Origin: Penium margaritaceum
Lineage: Eukaryota > Streptophyta > Zygnematophyceae > Desmidiales > Peniaceae
Direction: 5' to 3'
Assembly (NCBI GenBank): GCA_023375785.1
Contig: SZWC01000845.1
Span: forward strand, 80,629-144,628
Length of the DNA stretch: 64,000 nucleotides
The notes under the pieces are model-generated. The model had not been told where the DNA came from. It worked only from the letters and a program-made list of their open reading frames with translations, and did not search any database. Within the stretch, counting starts at the first letter, position 1. Every line of letters begins with the position of its first letter. Below are positions 52,605 through 63,856 of the stretch, piece by piece. The position numbers and the translations under genes were made by a program.

Positions 52605-54948
52605 ATGGCAACCAGCGAGCAAGAGAGCAGCCGCGCTATCCTTAAGTTTGATGGGACAGGATTTGCCTTGTGGAGGTGGCAGTTTGAGGTCTTCCTCGAC
52701 GACAAGGGACTGCTTGAGCTTGTAAAAGGTGATGAGACTGCTCCACCGGAGACTGCAACGGCTGAGGTGAAGGAGGCATACAAGAAGCGCAACAAAAAGG
52801 TGTTGGCGCTCCTTGTGTCCGCGTTATGCCCACCACAACTTGGGCACATCCAAGGATGCACCCTGGCCGCGGACGCATGGTCAAAACTCTGCTCCATCTA
52901 CCAGTCAAGCAANNNNNNNNNNNNNNNNNNNNNNNNNNNNNNNNNNNNNNNNNNNNNNNNNNNNNNNNNNNNNNNNNNNNNNNNNNNNNNNNNNNNNNNN
53001 NNNNNNNNNNNNNNNNNNNNNNNNNNNNNNNNNNNNNNNNNNNNNNNNNNNNNNNNNNNNNNNNNNNNNNNNNNNNNNNNNNNNNNNNNNNNNNNNNNNN
53101 NNNNNNNNNNNNNNNNNNNNNNNNNNNNNNNNNNNNNNNNNNNNNNNNNNNNNNNNNNNNNNNNNNNNNNNNNNNNNNNNNNNNNNNNNNNNNNNNNNNN
53201 NNNNNNNNNNNNNNNNNNNNNNNNNNNNNNNNNNNNNNNNNNNNNNNNNNNNNNNNNNNNNNNNNNNNNNNNNNNNNNGGCACTAAGAAGGGTGACAAGA
53301 AGGGGGAGTGCTTCAACTGCGGCAAGGAGGGCCACTACGCGCGCAACTGTCCTAAGAAGAAAACAGATCGGTCGCAGCGGGGCGGGAAGAAAGATGAGCA
53401 CGCCCTTATGGCGTACAACTCCACCAACTTGAAGGATCCGGGAGTTGCCGTCATCGACTCCGGATCAGGCCGCCACACGCAATGCAACAGGGCGGCATTT
53501 GTCACCTACGGCGCCTCGGAGAGACGCATGACGGTGGCCAATGGAAAAACAGAGGTGGCCGCCGGTGAGGGTAACGTCCGCATTGAGTCAATTGTGGATG
53601 GAAAACCTGTCACGAGCACAATCTACGATGTGCTGCATATGCCTAACTTTGGGGCAAACCTGCTCTCCGTCAGCCGCCTTACCGACAAGGGACTTGAGGT
53701 GCTCTTCACAAAGAAGGAGGCCGTCATCCGCAAAGAGGGCAAAGGTGAGGTGATTGCGCGTGCCAAGAGGGAGGACGACTTGTACCTGCTACGCGCAAAG
53801 ATCCTCAGCAGCCGGGTGGGGTCCAACGCCGCCAACCTTGCAACAAAGGATGGAGGAGACCTGGACCTATGGCACCGCCGACTCTGCCACATTTCTCCAT
53901 CAACAGTGAAGGAGATGGCTAAGAGGGAAGTGGTGCAGGGTCTCCAAATCAGCGGCCTTGATGGAACCAAGGAGACCGTGTGTGAGCCATGCATCGTTGG
54001 CAAATCAACTCGGCAGCCGTTTGTCCCCAAGGGGACGCGTGCATCGGCAAAACTGGCCGTGCTACATACAGATGTATGTGGACCGCTTGAGAGCTCCATC
54101 GGCGGAGCTCGCTACTTCCTCACCTTCATCGATGACCACAGCCGGAAACTTTACCTCTACCCAATGAAGCGGAAGAGTGAGGTCCTTGCGTGCATGCAAG
54201 AGTTTGTGGCTGATGTGGAGCGGCAAACAGAGTTGAAGGTGAAGGCGTTCCAGAGTGACAACGGCGGTGAATATGCGGGGTGCCTTGGGTGGATGAAGAG
54301 CAAGGGGATTGAGTGGCAGAAAACAACTCCACACTCCCCACAACAGAATGGTGTCGCAGAGAGAGCGAATCGCACAATCCTTAACATGGTGAAATCCATG
54401 TTGAGCGACACCGGCTTTACACAACGGTATTGGGCGGAGGCGGCAAGGACAGCAGCGTACATCATGAATCTCATGCCGACCAAGCCGCTGAAGGACAAGG
54501 AGAGCAGTGCGTGGAAGACGCCACAAGAAGTGTGGAGCGAGAGGAAGCCGGCGGTGGGTCACCTCCGCACGTTTGGTTGTGTTGCACATGCAATGGTGCA
54601 GGCACGTGAGGGACGGAGCAAGCTGGACCCGCGTACCCGTCGGTGTATTTTCCTTGTATATGAGAGCGGAAGCAAGGCGTATCGGCTCTTTGACCCAAGG
54701 AGGCAGCAGATTGTGCGGAGTGGCGACGTCACATTCGACGAGAAAAGCCGTTGGACAGACAAGGAGGCAGGTCTCTCCAAGAGGGGGGAGNGAAAGGGGA
54801 CAGCAACAAGAACAACCGCCTCAACAGCCCCGCACGAGCAGCCGTGTGCGAAGAAGGACAAAAAGATACGATGCCGACAAGGGCATTTGGACTGGGTTCG
54901 CGCAAGAGGAGCCTCAAGGAGGCACTGCACAAGAAGGATGGGACTGAG
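52605..54948 (+). pseudogene. Co-C gag, protease and integrase region
   Basis: Gag begins at the ATG at 52605 (MATSEQESSRAILKFDGTGF) and is cut by the N gap. After it come the zinc knuckle CFNCGKEGHYARNC, protease VIDSGSGRHTQCN, GAG-pre-integrase LDLWHRRLCHISPSTVKEMAKRE with CEPCIVGKSTRQPF, integrase core with FLTFIDDHSRKLYLY, SDNGGEYAGCLGW and TPHSPQQNGVAERANRTIL, and the shared integrase C-terminal part. The tail resembles Co-B up to the stop. No RT motif (LYGLKQ, YVDD) or RNase H motif follows. Confidence 0.88.
52913..53278. other. Assembly gap (366 N)
   Basis: A run of Ns inside Co-C. By comparison with Co-B it covers the gag C-terminal half; the true length is unknown. Confidence 0.98.
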
Positions 54949-55053
54949 TGGGAGGGAGCAGTAAAATGTAAGCTCGCCTCCCATGAGGAGAGAGGCTCCT
55001 CAGTTATACGCTAAGCATGGACAATTACCATGGGTGACGCGCAAGGGGGAGAT

Positions 55054-55752
55054 TGTTGGAATGATGCTCCTCACCATGGCAGGAGTGACTCCAAAAAGGA
55101 ACACCAAAAAGACAAGCCTTAGTGGCTTAGTGGTTAATGGTGTCCACCTCTAGAGGCAGGGGCCCGGGTTCAAGTCCCACAAGATGAAATTCTGCCCTGC
55201 CTCAAAGGAGGTGGAAAATAGATGCCAGGAAGCTAGCTCAACCTCTAGAGTTCCTCTTTAAGTTTCTAGAAGGCCAGGTGAGGGTCCAGGAAGATGGCAC
55301 ACCTTCTAGAAGGGGTGACTTGTCCTACAAGGCATCTAGAGGTGTCTTGGTCTTCTGGACACCTTCCCTCCTACTAGAAGCAAGCTGAGGAATCTAGGAA
55401 GGGGCAGAAGCTTCTAGAGGAGGGAAGGGATGCCTTCCTAGGTGGGAAAAGGACAGCCTACCAAGGAGCACTCTAGAAGCCATAGAATCTGCTAGGAAGC
55501 TCCAAATCTGGCATGCTTTGGTGTTCTGGAAAGCTTAGATCAGTGGCTATAAAATTCCACTGCTTATGAGCCTTGAAAAAGTGTTAACTCCCATCCAATT
55601 GAGGCCAAAACTATTGCCTCACTCTCTGAACAGATTTTGCCATCCTTGGAACCAGTTGCCTCCACGGTTTTAGTCTCTCCAAAAACAGTTGGTGGTGTGA
55701 ACGCGCCACTGCTAGGGACCCTCCAGGGTGCACACTCACCCTCAGGCCAACA
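55054..55752 (+). repeat. Co-C 3' LTR
   Basis: 699 bp starting tgttggaatg after the polypurine tract gcaagggggagat (55041-55053), ending gccaaca before ggtcc. Nearly identical to the 5' LTR. Confidence 0.92.
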
Positions 55753-57607
55753 GGTCCAACGGGGAAACAATGTTTTGTGAATACTAGTTATCGATTAGCA
55801 AGTACAAAGACCTTCAATATGTAGTGGCACAGCATGGCTTCATATGCACCGTGACCAAACAAAGTACGTCACTGACCATGACCAAAGAATTCCACTTCAT
55901 GTGGTAAACATTGACAACTCAGAGCAAGCGTCACAGATAGTTAGAGGGGGTAACAATGGTTTGAGAACACTGACTATCAACTAGAAAGTACAAGGACCTT
56001 CAGTACATAGTGACACGGCATGAAAACCATGTAATGTGTCAAACCAAAGTAGGCAAATGCTACCAACCATGACCAAAAGAATTTCATAGTGTGTAGTCAA
56101 CGCTAACAACTCATAACACGAGTCACAAATGGTAAGAGGGGGAAACAATGGGTTGGGAAAACTAGTATCAACTAGCAAGTACAAAGACCTTCAACAAGTA
56201 GTGGCACGGTGTGGCTAGCGTGCATAGTGACCAACCAAAGGATGCATACGTCACAGACTATGGCCAAAGAAGTCCACTGTGTGGTCAACATGGATAACTC
56301 ATAACACGAGTCACACATGGTCAGAGGGAGAGAGGATGGTTTGGGAACGCTATGTATCGACTAGGAAGGACAAAGGACTTTGATACTTAATGGCACGGTG
56401 TGGCTACTATACACACAAAAAAACCAAACTAGGCAAATTTTAGTGACCATGACCAAAGAATTTTAGTATGGGTGGTCAACGTTCACAACCCATAACACGA
56501 GTCACAGATGGTTAGAGGGGAAACAATGGTTCTGGAATACTAGTTGACCACACACCATGTGTGTGGTCAACTTTGACCACTCACATGGTGCCAAATTTGA
56601 TGGTCTTCCACAACCACATTCAACCAGTTTTTGAATTCACATTCAAAAACTAGTAGCACGGTGTGGCTACCATGCACAATGACAGACCAAAGTAGGCTTG
56701 TGTACTGCCTTTGACCAACAAAATCCGCTCTGTGTGGTCAACGTTGACAACTCATAATACGAGTCACAAATGGTCAGAGGGGAAAACAATGGTTTGGCAA
56801 CACCAGGTATCAACTAGCAAGCACATGGACTTTCAATAAGTAGTGGCACGGTGTGGCTACCATGTACAATGACCAACCAAAGTAGGCATGTGTCACTGAA
56901 CATGACCAAAGAATGTCACTATGTGTGGTCAACTTTCACAACTCATAATACGAATCACAAGTGGTCAAAGGGGGACACAATGGTTTGTGAATACAAGTTA
57001 GCGATTAGCAAGTACAAAGACCTTCAATTTGTAGTGGCACAGTGTGTTTACTATGCACAGTGACCAACCATAGCATGCATATGTCACTGACCATGACCAA
57101 AGAATTTGACTTCATGTTGTCAACGTTGACAACTCACAAGAGTCACAGATAGTCAGAGGGGGAAACAATGGTTTGGGAACACTGGCTATCAACTACAAAG
57201 CACAAACACCATCAGTGCGTAGTGACACGGTGTGACAACCATGTACAGTGACAAACCAGAGTAGGCATATGCCACTGTTTATGACCAAAAAAAATTCACA
57301 GTGGGTGGTCAACGTTAAAAACTCAAAACACGAATCACAAATGGTCAGAGGGGGAAACAATGGGTTGGGAACATTAATTATAAACTAGCAAGTACAAAGA
57401 CGGTCAACAAGTCGTGGCACAGTGTGGCTAGCGTGCACAGTGACCAACCAAAGGATGCATACGTTACTGACTATGACCAAAGAAGTCCACTCTGTGTGGT
57501 CAACATTGACAACTCAAAACACAAGTCACAAATGGTCAGAGGGAGAGAGAATGGTTTGGGAACCCTCTGTATCAACTAAAAAGGACAAAGAACATCAATA
57601 CGTAGTG
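55753..57607 (-). repeat. Satellite array, block 5 (inverted orientation)
   Basis: Inverted monomers resume at the ggtcc target repeat and run to the Co-D LTR. One monomer carries a ~100-bp foldback-rich replacement at 56543-56651. The last 71 bp (57537-57607) recur exactly at 63854-63924, beyond Co-D. Confidence 0.93.
56543..56651. repeat. Foldback-rich replacement within a satellite monomer
   Basis: Two perfect hairpins occur close together. One is gttgaccacacac (56543-56555) with gtgtgtggtcaac (56559-56571), loop 3. The other is agtttttgaat (56626-56636) with attcaaaaact (56641-56651), loop 4. Between them lies sequence not found in other monomers. The normal linker (ttttcaactagcaagtacaac) is missing here. 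Multiple template switches are the simplest cause; a tiny foldback element is an alternative. Confidence 0.6.
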
Positions 57608-58561
57608 TGTCAGGATAAGATCCGCGTGGTGCGGCCCCGACGTTGGTCTGATAGACTCTCGTGGATCACGTCTACTGTTTTGGGTGAATTTGAGACTGAG
57701 CGTGAGCTTTCTGGTCGCCTCACGCTATGTGAGCAGGAATTAAGAGACAGTCAGTTTGCGAAGGGAATAACGCCGTTTTGCGTTATATTTTGAACATAGA
57801 CATGATCACAACATTTATAGGGCTAGTCATGAGCGTTCCAACGCACCAAACCGCGCGCGATTCGGCCAAGCGAAGCCCAAGTTATGCTTGCCGAAGCGCA
57901 GGTCTCACCCACCACAGAAACGCCTAACGCTTCCATGGCGCGCACACGCCGTGGCACGTTCCTTCACGTGCGAAGCGCCTTTCCCAAGGCGCAGGTCCAC
58001 TTGCACGTGGTGTAGGGGTCCCCTGCACTGTTTCCACGCACCCTACCCACGTTTGGGTCGAGTTTGGTGATGGGGTGTGACGAGGTTCGAAACCTGTCCC
58101 GAGTAACAAAACGTACTACTGAGTTTCGGACGTCGAGCTAGGATTTTGGCTAAGTCCCTCAATAACAACCTGCACTACTGGATCCGGTGGATGATCCACC
58201 TGATCAGGCGGATCATCCACCGGACGCCTCGGCAGGCCTATCGGAGCATTTTCTCCGCATGGTAATTTTGTTACTCGATCCGGTCGATTATCGACCGGAT
58301 TTCGAGTCGCAGCCGGCTCCCAGAGCCGCTGCGCACACCCCAACTTTGGAAGGCCATATCTCCCTCGATACTTGTCCGATTCCGGCGAAACAACTTCCAC
58401 CGGATTCAGCAACTCGTCAAATTTACGGGGCAATCGTCCTTTTTAAGATCCGAGCAATTGTCGAGTTGCCAGATCCGCCGGAGCGGAATTTGCACTTTCT
58501 GGCGGCTCGTGGGCGCCTCCCGGCGCCGCACTTGGGCATGCGGAGGGGCAATTTTTCAACA
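57608..58561 (-). repeat. Co-D 3' LTR
   Basis: 954 bp, plus strand tgtcaggataag ... atttttcaaca, followed by ttctcccccttgcacc (complement of the polypurine tract). Contains a TATA-like CTATAAAT on the element strand (57813-57820), a 42-bp near-perfect palindrome (58183-58224) and a 23-bp hairpin (58278-58300). Confidence 0.92.
58183..58300. repeat. CCGGT...ACCGG palindromes in the Co-D LTR
   Basis: 58183-58224 is a palindrome with arms tccggtggatgatccacctga and the matching half, one mismatch. 58278-58300 has arms atccggtcgat/atcgaccggat around one base. The same pair recurs at 63567-63608 and 63662-63684. Related ccggtgaatcatcaaccgg (60353-60371) and ccggtgaaccatcaaccgg (60398-60416) lie in the pol linker. 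Confidence 0.75.
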
Positions 58562-58604
58562 TTCTCCCCCTTGCACCTGCCATGCCCGTTGCTCCAGCTT
58601 GCTC

Positions 58605-61600
58605 TTACTCATCATCCGCTGCGCCCTCCAGCCCATCATAGCTGGTCATCCCAAGTCCAGCCACGCTCATCGCGTGCCGGTCCGCGGGTTGCGCTTTGGT
58701 CAAGCAATCCGCAAGCATGTTGTGCGTGCTGCAGTGCTGCAGTACCACCTGCCCCTTCTCGACCATGTCGCGTGCGTAATGGTAACGCACGTTGATGTGC
58801 TTCGTCCTCCTGTGCTGCGTCGGGTTGTTGGTCAGCGAGATGGAGCCGGTGTTGTCCTCTTGAACCACCGTTGGCTCCTGCTGCGGCGCGCCCAGCTCCC
58901 CCAGCAACCTGCGAAGCCACACCGCCTCCTTGACCGCCTCGGCCAGCGCGATGTACTCCGCTTCCACTGTGGAGGTGGCGACGCAGTCCTGCTTCCTACT
59001 GCACCACGAGACCGCTGCACCAACGAGGAAGAACACGTAACCGGATGTGGACTTCCGCTTGTCCACATCGCCGGCGTAGTCTGCATCCGTGTAGCAGACC
59101 AGGCGCAAATGGTCCGCCCGCCCTTTGCCGTCGAACCTCAGGCGCGCGTGCCGCGTCGCCTGCAGGTAGCGGTGGATGCGCTTGACCGCCTGCCAGTGCA
59201 GTGGCTTTGGATCGGCCACGTACCTGCTCACTTGGCCCACCGCGTAGGCCAGGTCCGGTCGAGTCGCCACCATGGCGTACATGAGGCTGCCCACCGCTGA
59301 TTGGTAGGGCACCCCTGCCATATCCTCCCGCTCTTCTTTTGTTTGCGACGCCATTGCCGCACTCAGTTCATAGGTCGTGGAGACAGTACTGCATACTGGT
59401 TTGCAGTCCTCCATGCCGTACCGCTTCAGCACCTCGGCCACGTATTTGGCCTGTCCCAGCTCAAGCGTGCGCGTCCTCCAGTTCCGCGTAATGCTCACCC
59501 CGAGGTAGAACTCCAGCTCCCCCATGTCCGACATCTGGAACCTGCTGCTCAGCTGCTCTTTCAGCTGCTGTAGGCTCGGCAGGTCTGAGGAGCACAAGAT
59601 CAGATCGTCCACATAGAGTGCGACAATCTGATGGAGCTTCTTGCTGCACTGCACGTACATGCTGTGATCCGCCTCACAGCGCTTGAAGCCGATTTGTGCC
59701 ATGAAGCTTTCCATCTATTGGTACCAGCATCGGGGCGATTGTTTTAGCCCATACAAGGACTTCTGCAGCTTGCACACCTTGCCCTCCGGCGCCTCCACCC
59801 CCTCCGACACCTCCATGTAGATTTCTTTGTCGATGATGCCGTTGAGGAAGGCCGTCTTTACGTCCACTTGGTGGAGCTCCATGTCTTTCGCGGCTGCCAC
59901 CGCAAGGATCGCCCGGATGCTTGTGAACTTGGCAACGGGGGCGAACGTCTCATCATAGTGCTTGCCCTTACGCTGTGCGTACCCCTTCGCCACGAGCCGC
60001 GCCTTGTACTTGTCAACCACACCTTCCTTTGTGAACATGGTCTTAAAGACCCACTTGGAGCCGATGACCTTGGCGTCTTTCGGCCTGTCAACCAGCTGCC
60101 ATGTGTCGTTTTTAGCAATGGACGCTAGCTCCGACTTGATGGCGGCGTCCCACTGCTTCCCCTCGGGTCGCGCAAGCGCCTCTTGCACGGTTGTCGGTTC
60201 CGTTGATGCAGCCAGCATGCACCGCGTCATGCCGATCCATCGACCGGTGCCTGCGTCGAAACGCTTCCCCGCTTTCCGCTGCCTCCCGTTGCGGCGCGGC
60301 AGTCTTGGCGGCGTCTCATCGCTCTGCTGCGATCCTTCCGACTCAGCCCGCTCCGGTGAATCATCAACCGGACGGCTCCCCGAGGATTCCTCCCGCTCCG
60401 GTGAACCATCAACCGGATGGGCGGCGCGTCCGGAGTATTTTTCTCCGACGCCCGACACGAACTCCGCCGGGAGTGCGCGCTTCGGCACCCGCGGTGCCTC
60501 CTTCGACGGATCATTCCGCCGGACCTCCAGCCTAGCTGCATCGTCGTCGAAGTCCTCTGCGTCGGCTGCTGCACCTGCTGCACCGCCGCGCTCCGATGCC
60601 GTATCATCGACCTCCGCGTCCGCCGGCTCCTCCTCGTAGTCAAGGAGCTTGAACCACTTTCCCTGTTTTGGAGTGTTCCCGACGCTCATGTCATTGCTGC
60701 TGCTGCTGAAGCTCTGCTGCTCGTTGAACTCGACGTCACGGCTACGGATGATCTCTTGCGTGCGCGGGTCCCAGAGCCTGTACGCCTTTTGCGCGCTCTC
60801 GTAGCCGAGGAACAAGCACGGCTTCACCCGTGGTTCTAGCTTGCTGTCGCGTCGTTGCGCCGCCTGCACCATCGCGTGCGCCTTGCACCCGAACACCTTC
60901 AGGTGCGCCACGTTTGGCTTGCGCCCGCTCCAAACCTCCTGCGGCGTCTTCCAGCCGCCCTTACCCTTCAGCACCGCTGTTGGGGTGAGGTTCATGGTGT
61001 AGCTCGCTGTACGCACAGCCTCCGCCCAGAACCCTCGCGGCAACCCCGCATCCACAAGCATGGTCCGCACCATGTTGAGCAGCGTCTGGTTCGCCTGCTC
61101 CGCCACTCCGTTGGACTGTGGCGAGTACGGCGTAGTGGGTTCCCACTTGATGCCCTGGTGCTTCATCCACCCGCTGCAGCCCACGTACTCTCCGCCGTTG
61201 TTGCTGCGTAGTGCTCTGACCTTCCGGCCAGTCTGCCTCTCCACCGCTGCGACGTACTCCTTCAGCCGGTCCAGGACCTCGCCTTTCCGCTTCATGAAGT
61301 ACACGTAGAGTTTTCTGCTGCAGTCGTCAATGAAGGTGACGAAGTATCTCAAGCCGCTGTTTGACGGAGTTTTGAACGGTCCGCACACGTCGCTGTGCAC
61401 GACCTCCAGCAGGTCCTTTGCGTGAGCCTCGTTCTCATTGAACGGCTTGCGCCGCGCCTTGCCCAAAATGCAAGGCTCGCACCTTTTGTGCGCTGCTGCA
61501 TCTGCTGCCGCGTCTGCTGCACCGTCGATGACGAGGCCGCGCACCATGTCGCGCTTCGCCATCTCCTTAACGGTTGCGGGCGCCGAATGCCCCAACCGTC

Positions 61601-62870
61601 GGTGCCAGAGCTCCAGATCAGCGCTTCCTCCCTTGGCCATGTTGACGACGCGCTCTTGCGAATCTGCTGCGTCTGATGCCGTGGGGACCACCTTGGTCTC
61701 CACAATGTAGAGACCGCCCTCGCGCTTTGCCTCTAGCACGACCTCCCCGTCGCCATCGATGCGCACCACTGCGCCTTTCCTGCGGAAGAGCACCTCATAC
61801 CCCTTGTCCGTCAAGCGGCTGACACTCAGGATGTCAGCCAGGCCGGGGACGTGCTGCACATCACGGATTGTGCACAGCTCCTTCTTACCGTCCACCACGA
61901 CTTCCACCTCCACGTCACCTTGGCCGGCCGCCGGCTCGACTTTGTCGTTCGCGACCACCATTGACTTGGAGGACTTCTCGTAGGTGACGAACCCCACCTT
62001 CTCAACTTGGGTGTGCTCCTCGGCCCCGGAATCCAGGCACCGCCTGTTGGCCTTCTTGAGGAAGTGGTTCTTGTTGCCGTTGAGGAGCGACCTGCCCTTG
62101 CTGCTTTTGCCGCCAGTCTTCGCCTCCTCCGGGCACTCGCGGGCCCAGTGGCCCTCCTTGCCGCAATTGCGGCACGCACCTTTCTTGGCGCCCTTCTTGC
62201 CGCCGCCTCTTCCGCCGCTTCCTTTGCCCCCGTTTCCGCCACCACGCGTTTTGGTGACGAGGGCCGATGAGGAAGACGAGGACTCCCCGCAGCTCCGGCG
62301 CTGCGCCTCGTTGCAGATGTACTCTGCGACCGCGCCATAGGTGAGCTTGTCCTCCGCCCATCCTCCGAGGACGGTGATGAGTGGGCCCCAACTGTCAGGT
62401 AGGGCCATGAGGAGGGCCATCGCCTGCAGCTGCGTGTCGATCTTCTACCCCACGTCATTGCATTGCGAGGCGAGCGACTTGATCTGCTGCATGGCGGAGA
62501 TGACATCATCTCCCTCCTCGATTCTCACCGTGAGGAGTCGCTTCATTGCGAAGATTTTGTTCGCCAGCGACCTGGATTGATGGATGGAGCAGAGTTTTTG
62601 CCAAGCTTCGGCTGCCAGCTTGCAGCCCTGGAAGTAGCCCCACTGCGACTCGGCCGTCCCGGACATCAGGAGCATGAGCGCCTCCGTGTTCTTCTTTTCG
62701 AAGGCCTGCTTCTCCGCGTCCGTAGCAGTCGCCTCTGTGAGCACCGCCTTTCCCAGCATGACATCAAGCAGCCCCTTATGCGCGAGGTGCAACTCGAAGT
62801 GCCACCTCCATAGCCCAAAGCCTGGGCCGCCCGCATACTTCTGGATGGGCTGCGTCTCCTTCTGCGCCAT
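58605..62870 (-). pseudogene. Co-D gag-pol
   Basis: Gag starts at the ATG at 62870 (MAQKETQPIQKYAGGPGFGL, UBN2 type). In the frame starting at 62420, the zinc knuckle CRNCGKEGHWAREC is at residues 83-96 (about 62133-62174) and the protease CLDSGAEEHTQ near residue 128. GAG-pre-integrase (LELWHRRLGHSAPATVKEMAKRD, CEPCILGKARRKPF) follows. Integrase has VHSDVCGPF, FVTFIDDCSRKLYVY, SNNGGEYVGC and TPYSPQSNGVAEQANQTLL. A linker with repeated PVDGSPER/PVDDSPER follows. RT has WVFKTMFTKEG, HQVDVKTAFLNGIIDKEIYMEV, LYGLKQSPRCWYQ and YVDDLILCSS. RNase H has STSGYVFFLVGAAVSWCS, TVEAEYIALAEAVKEAVWLRR and DNTGSISLTNNPTQHRRTKH. One polyprotein with all enzymes, about two breaks. Confidence 0.93.
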
Positions 62871-62974
62871 GTGCGCAGCTGCTACTCCGACGAGTTCTCA
62901 GAACAACACAGCGACGTCCAAGATGACGATCCCGTGCGCTGCGGAAGACGTGAACGTTGGATGCTATCAGACAC

Positions 62975-62989
62975 GTGGGCCCATAACCC
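62975..62989 (-). other. Co-D primer-binding site
   Basis: gggttatgggcccac on the element strand, a few bases inside the 5' LTR; initiator tRNA-Met anticodon-arm complement. Confidence 0.8.
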
Positions 62990-62991
62990 TT

Positions 62992-63856
62992 TGTCAGGAT
63001 AAGAGCCGCGTGGTGCGGCCCCGACGTTGGTCTGATAGACTCTCGTGGATCACGTCTACTGTTTTGGGTGAATCTGAGAGTGAGCGTGAGCTTTCTGGTC
63101 GCCTCACGCTATGTGAGCAGGAATTAAGAGACAGTCAGTTTGCGAAGGGCATAACGTCGTTTTGCGTTATATTTTGAACATAGACATGATCACAACATTT
63201 ATAGGGCTAGTCATGAGCGTTCCAACGCACCAAACCGCGCGCGATTCGGCCAAGCGAAGCCCAAGTTATGCTTGCCGAAGCGCAGGTCTCACCCACCACA
63301 GAAACGCCTAACGCTTCCATGGCGCGCACACGCCGTGGCGCCTTCCTTCACGTGCGAAGCGCCTTTCCCAAGGCGCAGGTCCACTTGCACGTGGTGTAGG
63401 GGTCCCCTGCACTGTTTCCATGCACCCTACGCACGTTTGGGTCGAGTTTGGTGATGGGGTGTGACGAGGTTCGAAACCTGTCCCGAGTAACAAAACGTAC
63501 TACTGAATTTCGGACGTCGAGCCAGGATTTTGGCTAAGTCCCTCAGTAACAACCTGCACTACTGGATCCGGTGGATGATCCACCTGATCAGGCGGATCAT
63601 CCACCGGACGCCTCGGCAGGCCTATCGGAGCATTTTCTCCACATGGTAATTTTGTTACTCGATCCGGTCGATTATCGACCGGATTTCGAGTCACAGCCGG
63701 CTCCCAGAGCCGCTGCGCACACCCCAACTTTGGACGGCCATATCTCCCTCGATACTTGTCCGATTCCGGCAAAACAACTTCCACCGGATTTAGCGACTCG
63801 TCAAATTAACGGGGCAATCCTCCATTTTAATATCCGAGCATTTGTTGAGTAGCCAG
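62992..63856 (-). repeat. Co-D 5' LTR
   Basis: About 865 bp aligned with 57608-58561, starting tgtcaggataag on the plus strand. It repeats the TATA-like site (63197-63204) and both palindromes. It meets satellite at cag (63854-63856), a three-base overlap between LTR and satellite sequence. Confidence 0.9.

Larger units (their letters stand above)
51835..55752 (+). mobile_element. Co-C: Copia-type element of the Co-B family, without RT/RNase H
   Basis: LTRs 51835-52533 and 55054-55752 with perfect target repeats ggtcc at 51830-51834 and 55753-55757, inserted in a satellite monomer. Parts: primer site, gag, [N gap 52913-53278], zinc knuckle, protease, GAG-pre-integrase, integrase, tail, polypurine tract. 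As in Co-B no RT/RNase H segment is recognisable, and the tail before the 3' LTR is the same. A single N at 54791 marks an additional join. LTRs differ at only about nine sites by eye (~1%), so this is the youngest insertion; coding shows few breaks outside the gaps. Confidence 0.92.
57608..63856 (-). mobile_element. Co-D: near-complete Ty1/Copia LTR retrotransposon
   Basis: LTRs at 62992-63856 (5' side) and 57608-58561 (3'). The minus-strand interior reads in a single frame from 62870 to 58605 with about two breaks, so it looks nearly whole. Parts: primer site, gag, zinc knuckle, protease, GAG-pre-integrase, integrase, acidic/proline linker, RT (YVDD), RNase H, polypurine tract. It is related to Co-A in every domain, but its LTR is different. 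The outer end of the right LTR meets satellite without a 5-bp target repeat; instead a 71-bp duplicate of the left flank follows. LTRs differ by about 3% by eye. Confidence 0.93.

Noticed and set aside
51830-55757. Lack of RT in Co-C being only an assembly gap
   Set aside because: The N gap falls in gag and the single N in the integrase tail; Co-B, without Ns, has the same layout. Not fully excluded for Co-C by itself.
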